Shown in pieces: positions 1 through 11,757 of a DNA stretch of 64,000 nucleotides; position 1 is the first letter of the stretch, and every line of letters begins with the position of its first letter. A model generated the notes under the pieces. It ran no database searches. It was not told the DNA's origin and worked only from the letters and a program-made list of their open reading frames with translations. The DNA comes from Pseudovirgaria hyperparasitica (Eukaryota > Ascomycota > Dothideomycetes > Acrospermales > Acrospermaceae). The stretch lies in NCBI RefSeq assembly GCF_010093815.1, contig NW_022985550.1, positions 1,687,074-1,751,073 on the forward strand, read 5' to 3'. Both the position numbers and the translations under genes were made by a program.

Positions 1-572
1 TACATTTCGACCATAATCCGTCCGCAGCAACAATCATGTCGCAATGGTACTCCGCACCGGATTCAGTGGTCACTCGTGGTGCATCAAAGTCGATATTCGA
101 TACTCTCGTGCCTAGCTTCACAGCTACGCCCAGTTCATTTGCGCGTCTGGCCAGTTCCCGTTGCACATCTACACGATGCAGATCCCAGAACGGCGCGCCA
201 TATCTTTCACGCATGTGCACGTTGAACTGATCGTCCTTTGCCAAGAGCTTTCCGTCGGAGTATCGATGGACTGATAGGACGGTGGGCTCTGCGGCGGACT
301 GTTTGAGGCGATCATACACTCCCCATGCCTGGAATAGCCGGGATGCATTGGGAGTTATTTGTAGGCCAGCTCCAACCTATATCGTTTGGATCAGTTTCTG
401 CGGTCGATATTGCGAGGTTCAATAGTTTTACCTCAGCGAGCTCCTTGGCGCTTTCTAATATGGTCACTTTGTGTCCATGAAGAGCGCATGATATTGCAGC
501 AGCCAGACCTGCAAGTCCAGCTCCGACGACGATGATGTCAAGTTGAGAAGATGAATGTGTCCTGGCAGCCAT
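1..572 (-). CDS. FAD-dependent monooxygenase, salicylate hydroxylase-like (5' part, continues past left edge)
   Basis: Only the N-terminal part is present. Exon 1 runs from 572 to 432 and exon 2 from 376 to the window edge, joined in phase 0 across a 55-base intron (431-377). The protein starts with MAARTHSSSQLD and has a Rossmann GAGLAGL motif near residues 17-23, the ADP-binding loop of group A flavoprotein aromatic hydroxylases. After the junction come the conserved GLQITPNASR and a RVDVQREL-like segment, then a MIVAADG motif (the DG region contacting FAD and NADPH) close to the window edge. Family members hydroxylate phenolic acids, sometimes with decarboxylation, using NAD(P)H and O2. 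It is divergent from the Zn2Cys6 regulator at 1773. Together with the esterase and quercetinase-like dioxygenase nearby, an aromatic-ring hydroxylation role is likely. The exact substrate cannot be read from the sequence. Confidence 0.85.
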
Positions 573-1772
573 TGTCACATTGAACGTTCGTGGGCACTCC
601 AGACAGACTGATTATAGATACATGATGAGTTGATGAGGGTGTTTATGGTTATGAGAAGAGATGCGATCACCTAAATCACAGACATCAAAGTAGTTACGGG
701 CAAGTCGGCACCTTTCTGTGGATCATGTCACGGCGTTGACGGTGAAGCCTCGGAAAAGCCAGATGAGATATTTTGCCAGTTCGGTTAACCGTTACATCGA
801 GATGGAACGGTCGAGGCCGTGAGCCCTGCCTATTTGCCTGGAAAGGGCCAGCCTGTTGCGCCACTGGACTTGCGAGCTGTGATAGATGTGGTCCTGGTTC
901 AAGAGGTAACATGGAAGAGTTATGACGGAGCGCGGGCTTCGAAAGCGGGAGGTAAATTTCGAGATCAAGCATGCCGGAGAGGCGTTGTCCAGACGGGCAA
1001 GAACTCCCGTAGAGGTTGTTGCAACAAGGTGGAGATGTGGAGATGTGGAATGTGGCTTCGGAATTGCCGACTGTTATTGTAACAGTTGTGTAGACCTTAA
1101 TAGATGATAGGAGCATATGTCGGGGTCGGTGTCGGCTTGCTGACATAATACACAGGCGGCAGTACTTCGGTGAGTATCATGAATAGGCCTGAAAATACAG
1201 GCATCAAATAGTGCCCTCGCCGATTGGTCAGACGTTGCTACAGCTGCGCTAAACTTCGTTAGGATGTGCACACTCCGTGTATGTACGAAATGAGAAGTCA
1301 CGTGCTTTGCTGTATCAGTTACCCCCGGTCGAGCGTTTCTCCGCCTCCGCCTCCGCCTCCGCATCCGCATTGGGAAGATGAAGACGCACGTGGTGGATAA
1401 TGCTTCGGGCACGATCTGAGCCTCAATCAGACTGTTTGCAGTCAACTTCACCTACTATCAGACGTTCCTGGTCAGGGACAGTGAGGTGTCTGCATGCTGC
1501 AAAGCGACAGAACACGAGAAATCCGAATCAAAGTTCAAACCTCTGCCGAAGGGGGCATAGCTCGAATTTGGTAGCTTGCAGCAAGGTTCCAACAGACACC
1601 TCACCTTACCGCACCACACCCGCTCTGTCGATCTGCCTGTTGCGAAAACCTAAATCGACCTCGACCATTCCTCGTGTTTCCAAACGCCAACCTCAATTGA
1701 AACGGAGGATTTTCTACCTTCGTCCTCGATGTCTCTTCTTCTCTCAGCACATTCTTCCTCCGTGGCAGCACC
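573..1772. promoter_or_regulatory. Divergent intergenic region between monooxygenase and Zn2Cys6 regulator
   Basis: These 1.2 kb separate two divergently transcribed genes and should carry both promoters. No open frame here has a recognisable family. A short CCGCCT hexamer repeat lies at 1341-1370. Zn2Cys6 proteins usually bind CGG half-sites, but I did not find a clear inverted or everted pair that I would call an operator. Confidence 0.4.
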
Positions 1773-4204
1773 ATGAATCCTCAACAGATGCCGGCTGCCG
1801 CAGCGAGCAGCTCCGCTGCAACAGCCCCCAAGAGAACGAGACGCCCACGCGCTATCCAGGCTTGTAACTTTTGTCGATCCAAAAAGTACAAATGTGATGG
1901 CGCATGGCCGTGTGCGCCATGCCAGAGTAAATCTCGCATGCTGAACTGACATCCACAATCACCACTGACCACCCATCTCAGAGCATCGCGAAGAATGTGT
2001 CTTCAGAGGTCAAAACCCTGCAGCAGGGGGCCCAGTTTACTCCGCAACGTAAGTTGCAATCCTCGGAAGATGCATTATGATGAAAATAGCATGCGTTGCG
2101 ATGGATGCAGGTTCCAGCAGTGACCATATGTGATTATCGTGCGCTTGTGCTGATTTGAAATCGACTCGGGCATTGGCTGAGTCTTTAAACAGTTATGTAC
2201 ATGACCTGGAAAGACGATTACGCCAGGCTGAGAGTGCTCTCTCGTCTCCTCAGGCCACTCACAATGCTTCCGGTCTGGTGAGCTCTGCAAGTCAGCTACA
2301 CACCGAAGCGACACGCAGCACGATGCTGACCCCATCCTCTGGCACTGGCAACGACAAGTCTACCATCCTCAAATCAACAGAGATTCGTCACGAGACTACG
2401 CCGGATACGAGCGATGACGGCGAGACAGAAGTTGTAGATGTCAACCCCATTACGTCATCCATTGAGTTTCATGGTAATTCTTCGTCAATGGCATTTCTTG
2501 GCCGTGTCCGCCAGGAGTATTCTGCATCGCCAGACGAACCAGTTCGAGCTGGATCAGAAAGGCCCTCGCTAGTCAGCGCTTTTCAGAATACCAATTTCGG
2601 TGCTCAAAATGACAGAATCATGAACTGGAACGATGGATTCGATGAACGACTCTTCTCTCCTCAGCTTTACGTCTTTGTGGAGACGTACTTCAGCAATCTC
2701 CACTACATCCATCCTATCATAGATCAAGCCCACTTTCTTCGACGTTGCGATGACCTCTGGCAAGGCCACCCCGAACGCCAACCACGGAGTTTTATTGCCA
2801 TGTATTTTGCAATGCTATCACTAGGCTCTTTGATACGAAATTGGACCGAGGAGAGAATCAATGATATGGGACGTTTTGATTGGAGCCGCATGCTCTTCGA
2901 GAGAGCGGAGCTCGCGCTCGGGAAACCCGGTTATCTGAACGATCTCGAAGCTATCCATACGCTTTTCTTACTGGCCAAAGTCTGCCAAAATGAATTGAAT
3001 CCAAATTTATCATACATGTACCTGGGCGTCGCCATTAGGACCGCACTCTCGATTGGCTTGAACCGGAATGCCTTGCCAGGGAGACATACAGCAGACTCGC
3101 CCGAGGCACACTATCTATCACGGACGTGGTGGGGCCTATACTCTCTCGAAATGGAACTCAGTTTCGCGCTTGGCCGGCCAGACACCCTCGGCATGGAGGA
3201 CTACCACAACAGACCGAAACCACCTGTCGATGACTCCGAGACCGGAATATTGACCAGTATGCTTGGGCTCGCTCGGATCATGCGTTCGACTTCAATTAGC
3301 ATCTACCTGAGTAAAGCTACCATTGCCGAGAAGCTCACAAGAGCTTTTGAGATTGAGGCTGATATTGATGCGTGGGTCCAGACGTTACCAGTCAGAATCA
3401 GACCGAACATGACGCCTGATCATAAGCGGAATGCTCTGACAGATCCAACATGGGCACAGCGTCAGCGAATGGTGTTGCAGATCCGTTACTATAATGTCAA
3501 AATGCTCTTGCTTCGCCCATGCGTGGTACATGCAGCCAAGCTTGCTGCTCAGAGCCGACCTCTACCGACAGGGATGGAGGAGGCGATTGCCAAGTGTACA
3601 GATGCGGCCGCCAGTACTATTGAGATTATCTACGAAACATGTCGTCTTCACGATTTCTTCCGTACATGGTGAGTTCGGATTCATTTTCTGACTTCTTAAT
3701 AGGGCTAACTACCACAGGTGGTACAACACAACATACGTGACATTCGCAGCATCCATTTTACTCTTCATTGCCGCTCAGCCACAGCTCTCGTCGTCATCAT
3801 CATCTTCATCACACCATAAGCCACCTTATTTACCCCTCATCGACCAGTCACTTGAAATCCTCGATGCTATGCATGAATCAGTGGTAGCTCGTAAAACTGC
3901 TGGCATAATGCGGCAAATGGTAGCAAGGTTCCGCGAGAGAAGCACTCCTTCCTCACAGTCCCCACACAGCCAGTCTGGTTCTCTGCCCGTTCACAGAGTG
4001 CCTAGCGCCCCGAGGTATATTGTCCAAGCTGCACCCGGCCAGCAGCAATTCGTTCCAGAACCGCGGTTTGATGCGGTTTTCCCAGAAGCTGTTGGTAATC
4101 CGAGCTTTGGTCTGGGTATGTGGGATCTGGCGGGTCCGCAAGGAGGTTACGGAACCTGGGATTATACTAACTTCTCAAACGATGTCTACTGGCAGGGGGG
4201 ATGA
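1773..4204 (+). CDS. Zn(II)2Cys6 fungal-specific transcription factor
   Basis: Predicted exons are 1773-1926, 1982-2048, 2193-3668 and 3718-4204, giving 727 residues. The DNA-binding zinc cluster is split by the first intron and has perfect spacing: C31-x2-C34-x6-C41-x5-C47-x2-C50-x6-C57, preceded by a basic KRTRRPR stretch. A short coiled coil (TYVHDLERRLRQAE) follows directly, as usual for the dimerisation element. Intron 2 (2049-2192) ends at AAACAG with a TGCTGAT branch sequence; the acceptor was chosen because it restores frame into that coiled coil. The middle region (about residues 240-560) is a fungal_trans domain, with motifs such as RTALSIGLNR and RTWWGLYSLE; the last intron sits inside the conserved FRTWWYNTTY segment. 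The C-terminus is Ser/His-rich low complexity. As the only regulator in the 1-9651 island, it is the likely pathway-specific activator. Confidence 0.88.
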
Positions 4205-4525
4205 AAATCCGGGGTGGAAGAGGTTCGACCACTTGCCGCGACACATTCGGCTTTGCAGCACTAGAAGGAGGAAGCCGAAGGCCCTTCTGGCTTTCATTCC
4301 TCGAAAGTCCCGTACTTCCGAGCTTCAAACATTTGCGAGGAAGACTGTTTTGAGCGCATTATCTCAAGGAGAGCATATCGGCAGCCAAGACTATGGCATA
4401 AGTCTCAAGCACAGAGGCCAGCGACTGCGCATATCTGGGGGTCCTTATTGTCCACGAATCCGATCGAATTGAAGAGCATCGATCGGGTGCCGGCGCATGA
4501 CAAAGGACGTGTTGATCGTCCATTC
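4205..4525. other. Short convergent intergenic region
   Basis: These 321 bases lie between the stop of the Zn2Cys6 regulator and the stop of the esterase. They probably hold both 3' untranslated regions. I see no gene or repeat. Confidence 0.5.
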
Positions 4526-5544
4526 CTAGAAGCCTGGACCCCTTCCGACAATCTTTTCGAGAAAATCGAACCCTTTCCTCTGTTCGTCCCAGACTTTACT
4601 TCCCTTGACCATCTTTCCGGCAAAGGTATGTTTCTCGCCTTCGATCTCGATCATCTCGGCATCGACCCCATAATCCTTCATCCGAGCGTACAGAGCGCGG
4701 CTCAAATGAACCGGGACCATGTCATCGGCAAGCCCATGCACGATGCACACTGGTGGCCATGTGGCAGACACGTTCTCACAGGGGTCAATTGCCGCTAGAT
4801 TCCCGTCTGGTTGAATTGTCTGGATTACCTCACCACGTGATATTTTAGTCAGTGCGAATGCAGTTCGTGGGTCGTCCTTGGGTGAGAGCTGGCCTTGGCC
4901 TTCGAGCGACATTCCACCAACGGTCGGGACCGGGCCGTCAAAAATGCGGTTTATGAATTCTTCTGATACATCGGGTGTGGGCACGTGTGCGAGTGGTGTG
5001 GTCCAGATAGGGTCCTTGAGCGAGGCTGGGCCATAGAAGTCGAGTACAGCAGCAACTGGGCGGGAAACACCGTATGCCTAGTATATGAGCTACGATCTGC
5101 CATGTAGGGGGCCGCAATGTCAATACATACCAATCCCAGAGCCAAGTGACCTCCAGAGCTCGTACCAAAGCCCATGACACGATCTGTATCTACTCCAAAC
5201 TTTTCAAAGCCGTGCGCCCTCAAAGCTTGATAGAGTCCTCCGTCATAAACCCAAGCCAAAGCATCTCTACAGTCTCGTAACGGGCCGTCGAGAATACTGA
5301 CTTGTGGGCAGAGGCGATGATCTAGGGCAAGGACAATCCAGCCACGATCAAGACAGTTTTGGACCTGATCCTTGTTGACCATGCTTGAGGATCCCAGCAT
5401 GAAAGCCCCACCATGGATGTTAAGGATCACGGGATACTTGGTAACTGTTGATGGAGTAGACGACGGGAGGTAGACATCCGTCTCGATCTCCAGGTCGGGT
5501 AGTGTCTTGTAAGGAACGCGGAGGGTAGCATTGAGTGAGGCCAT
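4526..5544 (-). CDS. Alpha/beta hydrolase, HSL/arylesterase-type carboxylesterase
   Basis: Two exons, 5544-5131 and 5077-4526, joined in phase 0, encode 321 residues. The oxyanion-hole motif HGGA is at residues 44-47. The nucleophile elbow is GTSSG at 127-131, with Ser129 as the expected catalytic serine. The acid is in GLADD (about D256/D257) and the histidine in EKHTF (about H288), completing the triad in the usual order and spacing of hormone-sensitive-lipase-type esterases. No signal peptide is evident, so it is probably cytosolic. It is convergent with the regulator and divergent from the quercetinase-like gene, with 593 bases between the two start codons. Inference: in this neighbourhood it could hydrolyse the ester (depside) made when a quercetinase opens a flavonol, but the family also takes many other esters. 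Confidence 0.87.
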
Positions 5545-6137
5545 GGATCACAAACGTGGGTAGAGAGGGTCTAGATGAAAGATAAAAGATACAAACAAGC
5601 AGGTATTAGAACTACGAGGCGCCACCATTTCCAACAAGCGAGCGGTCAGGTGACATAGTAGTTGTACACCGCATTGCACATAACAACTCAGGACAATCAC
5701 AGCCACTCACATTTCAGCTCATGTCCGGAACATCCGTCTTGGACTTTCCCCCAAGCCTGTGATTCTTCATTGCGTGGCTTCCGAACGAACGTCCATTCAC
5801 AGAGGTGGATCTAGTCGGATCTTCCGGATAGCATCGAATTGCTCAGCTTGTCCCCACGCTCTGATCAGGAAAAGCCGTGCCAACAGGAATCCGAGCTGGA
5901 TAATCAAGCAACAGAAGCTTTACTGCAACAGGCCCACTTGTTTTCGCGCAGACTTAAGCTTTCGCAAGGCAGCAAAACCCGGCGGCTTTTGTAGAGGGAG
6001 CGGTTGAGGGGCACGGGAGACGACGGACTCCAACAATCATACACCAACGTAGTTAACGAACTGTTAAAGAGCCTGTACGGGCACAAGTACACAGAACGTC
6101 TCTTCATAAGTCATATCAGCAGCAATACTCTATCACA
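5545..6137. promoter_or_regulatory. Divergent promoter between esterase and quercetinase-like dioxygenase
   Basis: These 593 bases separate the start codons of two divergent enzyme genes and probably co-regulate them. I see no coding sequence here with family features. Confidence 0.45.
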
Positions 6138-7316
6138 ATGTCTACTTCAACATCTTCCAAAGCCATTCCCACCCATGATTCACCTCCCATCCCACCCGCG
6201 TCCACCAGCACATACATCATCCCGCAGCTCTCCGGCGAGCTCGTCTCAATCCCGGGCTCCAAATCCGTTTTCCGCATTCTCGCCTCCGAGAAACAAACCG
6301 GCGACGACTCCATCGGCGTCTTCAGCTCCGGTGGCGCCCTTGCCGACGCCCCTGGCTTCCACCACCATGAGCGTGCACACGACATCTTCATGGTGACAAA
6401 AGGCGAGCTGAAGCTCTGGGTTGGCGACTCATGTCGAATCCTCCAAGCCGGTGATTTTGCGAGTATACCACCGGTATGTCCCTGAAGCCCTCTTTGCTTT
6501 TGCCCAATTACGCTTTTTCTTCGATACGACCATGCCTCAGCTGACAGCAGCAACAAGAAAATAATCCACAACCCGCACCTCCTCGGTCCCATCACCGAAA
6601 CGTACGGCCTGATCCACCCGTCCTCCTGGATCGATTTCTTCCGCTACGTGTCCGAGCCCACCGACATCCCCAGCATCATCTATCCAGAGCAAGACTCGCG
6701 CTCCTTGCCCGCCCTGCTCGTCCCCAAAGTCATCGCCGCCGCAAAAGCCGGCAAGGACTACGATGTGCATTTCCACCGCGAGCATGTCGGCTGCGAGGTC
6801 GCTCCCTGGTCCGATGCAGACACCGTCCTGCCCGACGGCGAGGCGCCCTACTACCTGCGCGCAAACCGCGGCCCGCGCTGGATCCTGGGCGGCGTGGTCA
6901 GTAGGCCGTTCATCACGGGCACGCAGTCGAGCGGCAAGTTTGCGATTACGAGTCTAGAGGGCTCGAGCCACTTGGACGCGGGGCTGAATCCGCTGGCGGC
7001 GCCATTGAGGTATGCGGTGCATCATGTGCTGGTGGTCATGGAGGGCAAGGCGACGATAAACGTGGAGGGATATGCGCCTGCGACACTGACGGAGGGCGAG
7101 ACGGTGTTTGTGCAAGCGGGCGTGGCGTGGGGCGTGGTGTTTGAGAGTCGGTTTGTGAGGATTTGGAGTTTTTCGAGTGGGGATGGGGTGGAGAGGGTGA
7201 TTGAGCGGGCAGGGAGGCAGTATACAGAAGGATATGTGGTGCCTGACAAAGCTGAGTCTTGGGATGCTCAGAAGTTTGAGGAGGTGTGTAAGGAACTACA
7301 GGTTAAGGCTGCTTGA
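6138..7316 (+). CDS. Quercetin 2,3-dioxygenase-like bicupin
   Basis: Exons 6138-6473 and 6558-7316, joined in phase 0, encode 364 residues, the usual size of fungal flavonol 2,4-dioxygenases without a long leader. Two cupin domains are visible. The N-terminal one has a metal-binding cluster at residues 75-82 (HHHERAHD) followed by IFMVTKGELKLWVGD. The second has VHHVLVVMEGKATINVEG and GETVFVQAG. Known quercetinases bind Cu, Mn or Fe through HxH...E...H and cleave the flavonol heterocycle with O2, releasing CO and a phenolic ester. Here the position of the glutamate ligand is Asp82, as I recall for a large uncharacterised fungal subfamily, so activity on quercetin itself is inferred. No signal peptide is seen, unlike secreted Aspergillus quercetinase, which suggests intracellular catabolism. 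Confidence 0.78.
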
Positions 7317-7827
7317 TTGTTGGATAGACACATTACGATATACTACCTACAGCAATGCTTTGGCACTTCGGCAATACTTTGGTACGGTACATAACACAAA
7401 ACTTCACGCTATTTGCATTTCTGTGCCCATGTGTCTGACGAAAGAGGAAACCTATTCGGCGTCCGTCGTTAGATATCGTGGTGTTTTGTAAACCTTTTCA
7501 CGCATTTCCGCGTCAACATTCACACGTCACAGACGGGCTTATTTGGACCATTTAATGAATACTGTATGCGAATCCTCTTGCTTCCCGCACCAATCACACA
7601 ATTGCAAAAACAGGAAGCAATCCAGGACGTCGGAGTGTCCACATCATTGTAAATCTTTTTCTCCCGGTCAAACTATGTGTATAAAATCTCAGCTTGTCAC
7701 GCACAGGACCCCACGATATCTTATGTTATTGACATATTACGTTAAATGCTATATCAAGACTATAAGGCTTTAGGCAGACGAGACAAAGCATTCAGCCTAT
7801 CACACTGGCTCTTCGAACCATCGCAAC
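7317..7827. other. Convergent intergenic region
   Basis: These 511 bases lie between the stops of the dioxygenase and the MFS transporter. The sequence is AT-rich and fits untranslated 3' ends. I see no gene or structured repeat. Confidence 0.5.
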
Positions 7828-9651
7828 TCAGTGCTCCACCTCCCGAGGTAGCCACTTTTCCGTAACAATTCTGAGTCTTTTACCCCAAACCCAGATCGGG
7901 ATGACCATCAACGAAAACAGTCCCATTAGACCGCCAAAAACACCAAAAGGTACCGCCGGACCAGCAGACGTAACCCACTCGCCGACGAAGAATGTCCATG
8001 AGAAAGCGACGATGGCACGCATAGTTGTTACAGCGACGAAGCAGTCCCCAGAAACGGCGTTGTAGGACTCGATCAACTATCATTCAAGTCAGCGAAATCC
8101 ATCCGGAGTGTGTCAAACAGCAAAGTAGACTCACATAATTGAACCCAACGCTTGGTGCCTGCATCAAGCCAAAAGCCAACATTCCAAGTCCGACTTCCAT
8201 TCCGACCCATGCCTTGGGCAGAGAACTCCACGCGCTAAAGCCAAATGTCCACAATCCACAAGTCGCCAGGAACAAACCTGGCAACGTTACCGGGAGTCGG
8301 TCCTCTGCCTCGGATAATCCATGGCTCCCGTGCTTCGCTTTGGATGTAAGAGCATGATCTACGCTGAGATACGTAGCTGCGGCACCAAGAACCGAACCAA
8401 CGAGACCACCGACGTTGATGAGACCAGCGTTTGCGCCCCAGAGGTACGGGGGCGAGGCAACGATCGTGGGGCCGACCGTCGATATGGCGACGATACCACC
8501 AACGAGACCTGCATACCAGAACATGACCAGCCACACGCCAGGCAGGCGGAGAGTTTTATACGGAGCAAAAAAGCGGCGCAATAAGCCTGGGCGGTATGTA
8601 CCGATTTTGAGCGATCGAAGAAAAGAGTAGGAGCCCGTGATCTCATTATGATGGGTTGTAGTCTGCTCAAGGCGGATATCTGGAACCTTCTCGTGTGTGT
8701 CTAAGGATGGTTCTTGTCTGCTGTTGAGACCTAAAACCTTCTGCCGGTCAAACATAGTCTCTGGCGCGAGGAAGAAGCACAGGACAAGTGTGATCGCGGC
8801 TAAAATTACGTTAATCCAATGGATCCATGGAATCCCCATGTTACCCGCAATATAGCCTCCTGATATCCCACCGACTAAAGAGCCGGTCAAAAGGAAAATT
8901 GTGTATACGCCCTAGGGGATGCGTCAGTGAAGGAAATGACATACAAGATTCTCTTTGCTTACCATTGCTCGTCCTGTCTGGTGAGTGAAGAAGATCTCCC
9001 CAACTACGTCAGGGGATACTGGGAGGGAGACATTAGCTCGATCCTATCACACGGTAGGTTTCTTGAACTAACCAGCTTCTGAAGGAGCTTGTCCAATACC
9101 CATGAAGACGCGAGCGGCAAGGAGACTACTGAAGCTTGTTGCTAAGCCCGCCCACATAGATGAGAAAACGAGGAGCACCAGGCTGATCAGGATAACAGGC
9201 CGGCGGCCAAACGTGTTCGCCAATGGGACCCACCAAATGTTCGCAACACCTTGCATGAGAACATTGACAGCGATCAGTTGAGAAAGTCTTGAAAAAGCCA
9301 CAGGCGGATTGAAGGCTAGCGGTGTCGCAAGGAGCGGGAGCGCGCTGGCAATTGACGAAGACGCGAAGTTCCCGATGAAAGCGTCTATGGACATGCAAAG
9401 AAGGATGGCTATCTTACGCCACATGGGCCAATTCAGAGGATCTGCTGCATCGGAAGACGGTTGAGGCACCAAACGCAAATGATGGATATGGCCGGGCTCA
9501 TCGTCAAAGCGCTGGGCTATGTACAATGTCAGTGAAACGAAATAGACTCTATTGGTGGCATGGTAGTACCGATCAATCTGGAAGTCCCAGGGGGTGTTGC
9601 TTCCGCCAACTCCTGCTTCGACAACGAAAAGGCGTATTTGAAGCTCGCCAT
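7828..9651 (-). CDS. Major facilitator superfamily transporter (DHA1-like)
   Basis: Five exons (9651-9570, 9516-9073, 9018-8963, 8911-8135, 8076-7828) keep frame and give 535 residues, normal for a 12-helix fungal DHA1 antiporter. The cytosolic N-terminus contains SSDAADPLNWPMWRK, a hallmark just before the first helix in this family. The motif A region appears as NTFGRRPVILIS between helices 2 and 3, and RVFMGIGQAPSEAG corresponds to helix 4-5. A central loop of about 60 residues separates the two halves. The protein is probably a plasma-membrane proton-coupled exporter or importer of small organic compounds. Its place at the end of the enzyme cluster suggests it moves an aromatic substrate or product. 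It could equally be a detoxification pump. Confidence 0.88.
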
Positions 9652-10790
9652 GATGTGCGGATGTTCAAGATCGAGAGCACATCAGACCATCAATGGCAGA
9701 TTGAGATGTATAAATAAAACTACTGCTGAAGCGTAAACCATAGCCCAGACCATCTCGCATAATTGCTGGCCTGAGTGTCAAGTGTCCCCTGTCACAGGTT
9801 AATCGTGCGGGAGCTAATCCTTTCCGTGTATTCTACCCCATGGGGGTGGCTGGCTTTGCATCGAATGAAGACGTGGACAGTTTCGTGCAGAACGACTCCA
9901 CATGTTCCGGCAACAAGCGACGGTAGATCAGATCACAAAGATCATTCATGCTGCATAACGGGTATGCTCAGGCTATGCGGAAGAGCCGAAGTGGTCGATT
10001 CGGTAAGGATGAAGCATTTCGGAAATGCCGGCCCCACAAGGGAGAACGTACACCCATGCCCTTGCTGAAGCCTGATTCGTACTCCTCCCGTCCGCTACGG
10101 CGTCAAGCCGGAAGCGGTCGAGATCGGCAAACAAGGTTCGAGATGATATGCCTTTCTCGAGACACATCCGCTTGCAATTGTCGCGAGTGTTTGATTGCAT
10201 GCCTCTGATGCGCTATTTTATAGTAGCTAGGGTGACACCCTGGACGAGCCGAGGCTACCGACCGCTAAGATCAAGCGGTTTGATATGATAACAATCATGA
10301 CACGGCGGCGACGCTCATTTGGTATCTGATTATAGCTATCAGGGCCCACAAAACCGGTTTGTGTATTGCCATCGTTCTACTGCATAATCACGCGTGGCAG
10401 TGCTGCTGTATCGGATCAATCAAATGCTGAGTGTGGGTGTGGATGTCTATACTTACAAGCAGGCGGATGTACTGAAACTGTTGTTCAAATCTTCGGCGCA
10501 CATGATAGATGTTGGCTGATGAGATGGTAGACGGAGTTAATCCAGGTATCAATCCAAAGACACGGGGGTGACTTCCGAGGAATAGGCGACGCGACGCGTT
10601 CACATTGACGTTGAACCTTCCGCTTTGTAGGGACAACATTTCCCCAGTATTGTTGTATCACATCCCATTAAACAATGTCGTCCGCCTCGAAACACCCTCC
10701 ATGAAAAGACCACGCAAGCGGAAGACTTCAGAACCCTCATTTCACGGTCATACAATCTACTGACCCACATCACTGCGATCAAGGCTGACG
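9652..10790. promoter_or_regulatory. Divergent intergenic region between MFS gene and PGA2
   Basis: These 1.1 kb mark the edge of the metabolic island. No family-like open frame is present on either strand. The region should include the promoters of the MFS gene and of PGA2. Confidence 0.4.
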
Positions 10791-11240
10791 ATGACGACCA
10801 CTGGCACGCAAAATGCGTCTAATGCACTCAAAATCCTATGGGACCGACTCTCGCTCTGGAGCTATAATTTCAAGACACAATCCCACGACACTTTTTCCCG
10901 CATGCGCTGGGAAGACTACATACGCCTCGTCGCCGTTCTTGGTGCATACATTCTCATTATCCGCCCAGTTCTCGTGAAACTTGGGGCGAGACATCAGATG
11001 CGAGAGCTCGAACGGCAAGAGGCAAGGGACAAGAATCTCGGTAGCAGCAATGTGAACGACCAAGGCTCGCAGCACTCCGCGAACAGTGGGACGACCGGTA
11101 CAGATTCGGCGGTGGATCCGGCGGTGCGTCACAGACAATTAATACGCAAGGCTTTGCTAGAACACGAGGAGAACTTGCGAGCAACAAGGGAGGAAGAAGA
11201 CGACGACGATCAAGACATCGATGAATTTCTTATAGAATAG
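10791..11240 (+). CDS. PGA2: Pga2-like ER protein-trafficking protein
   Basis: A single exon of 149 residues. A conserved stretch (RWEDYIRLVAVLGAYILIIRPVLVKLGAR, about residues 40-68) holds one hydrophobic segment flanked by charged residues and matches the Pga2 family core (YIRL..GAY.L.RP...KL). The middle is Ser/Gly/Asn-rich, and the C-terminus has an acidic run of Asp and Glu after a basic helix (HRQLIRKALLEHEE). In budding yeast Pga2 is a small essential ER and nuclear-envelope protein that affects secretory traffic. The start is the first ATG of the frame and has an A three bases upstream. No intron is needed. Confidence 0.75.
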   Translation: MTTTGTQNASNALKILWDRLSLWSYNFKTQSHDTFSRMRWEDYIRLVAVLGAYILIIRPVLVKLGARHQMRELERQEARDKNLGSSNVNDQGSQHSANSGTTGTDSAVDPAVRHRQLIRKALLEHEENLRATREEEDDDDQDIDEFLIE

Positions 11241-11757
11241 ACTATGGTCTTGGCTGCTAATTGGTGTTGGTCGTACTACAGCCTTATGGTTGCATTATAC
11301 AGTTAGAGATACCGTGGATAGAGATACCTAATCATACCTTATATACAAAGTACGTACGAGACAATGGATATCAGCTTATAATCACTTTGAAAAAGCACTT
11401 GCGCACCGACTTAACCATTATTTTTGCTGTATACTTATAAGCTGTTGATATGGATTATTCAACCCAAAACTGTCTAGCGCCAAATAGCTATCGCGAAACT
11501 TCACTTTCGTGACAATGTATAATAGAAAAAGTCCATCCCAACACACAACCCTCACGACACCTTCGCGTTCGCCTCTACGCCAATTACACTGTTGACCGTC
11601 CGGAATATTCTGATCATCTACTGTTAAGGATCGGACGCACTGCACCGCGATACCCTCCCGCGAACCATTCCACGAACCCATCAACATCAATCCACCCTGT
11701 CTATCCTCAGCCGCGCAACAGCGCAACACAACCACTACCCTACACTTAAACGATACA
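11241..11757. other. Intergenic region between PGA2 and mitochondrial uL30
   Basis: These 517 bases hold the 3' end of PGA2 and the promoter of the tandem ribosomal protein gene. No gene is seen. The last 60 bases before the ATG are C/A-rich, typical of a fungal 5' leader. Confidence 0.45.

Noticed and set aside
1-9651. Secondary-metabolite biosynthetic cluster
   Set aside because: No polyketide synthase, NRPS, terpene cyclase or other backbone gene is present in the visible part, so a catabolic reading fits better. A backbone gene left of the window cannot be excluded.
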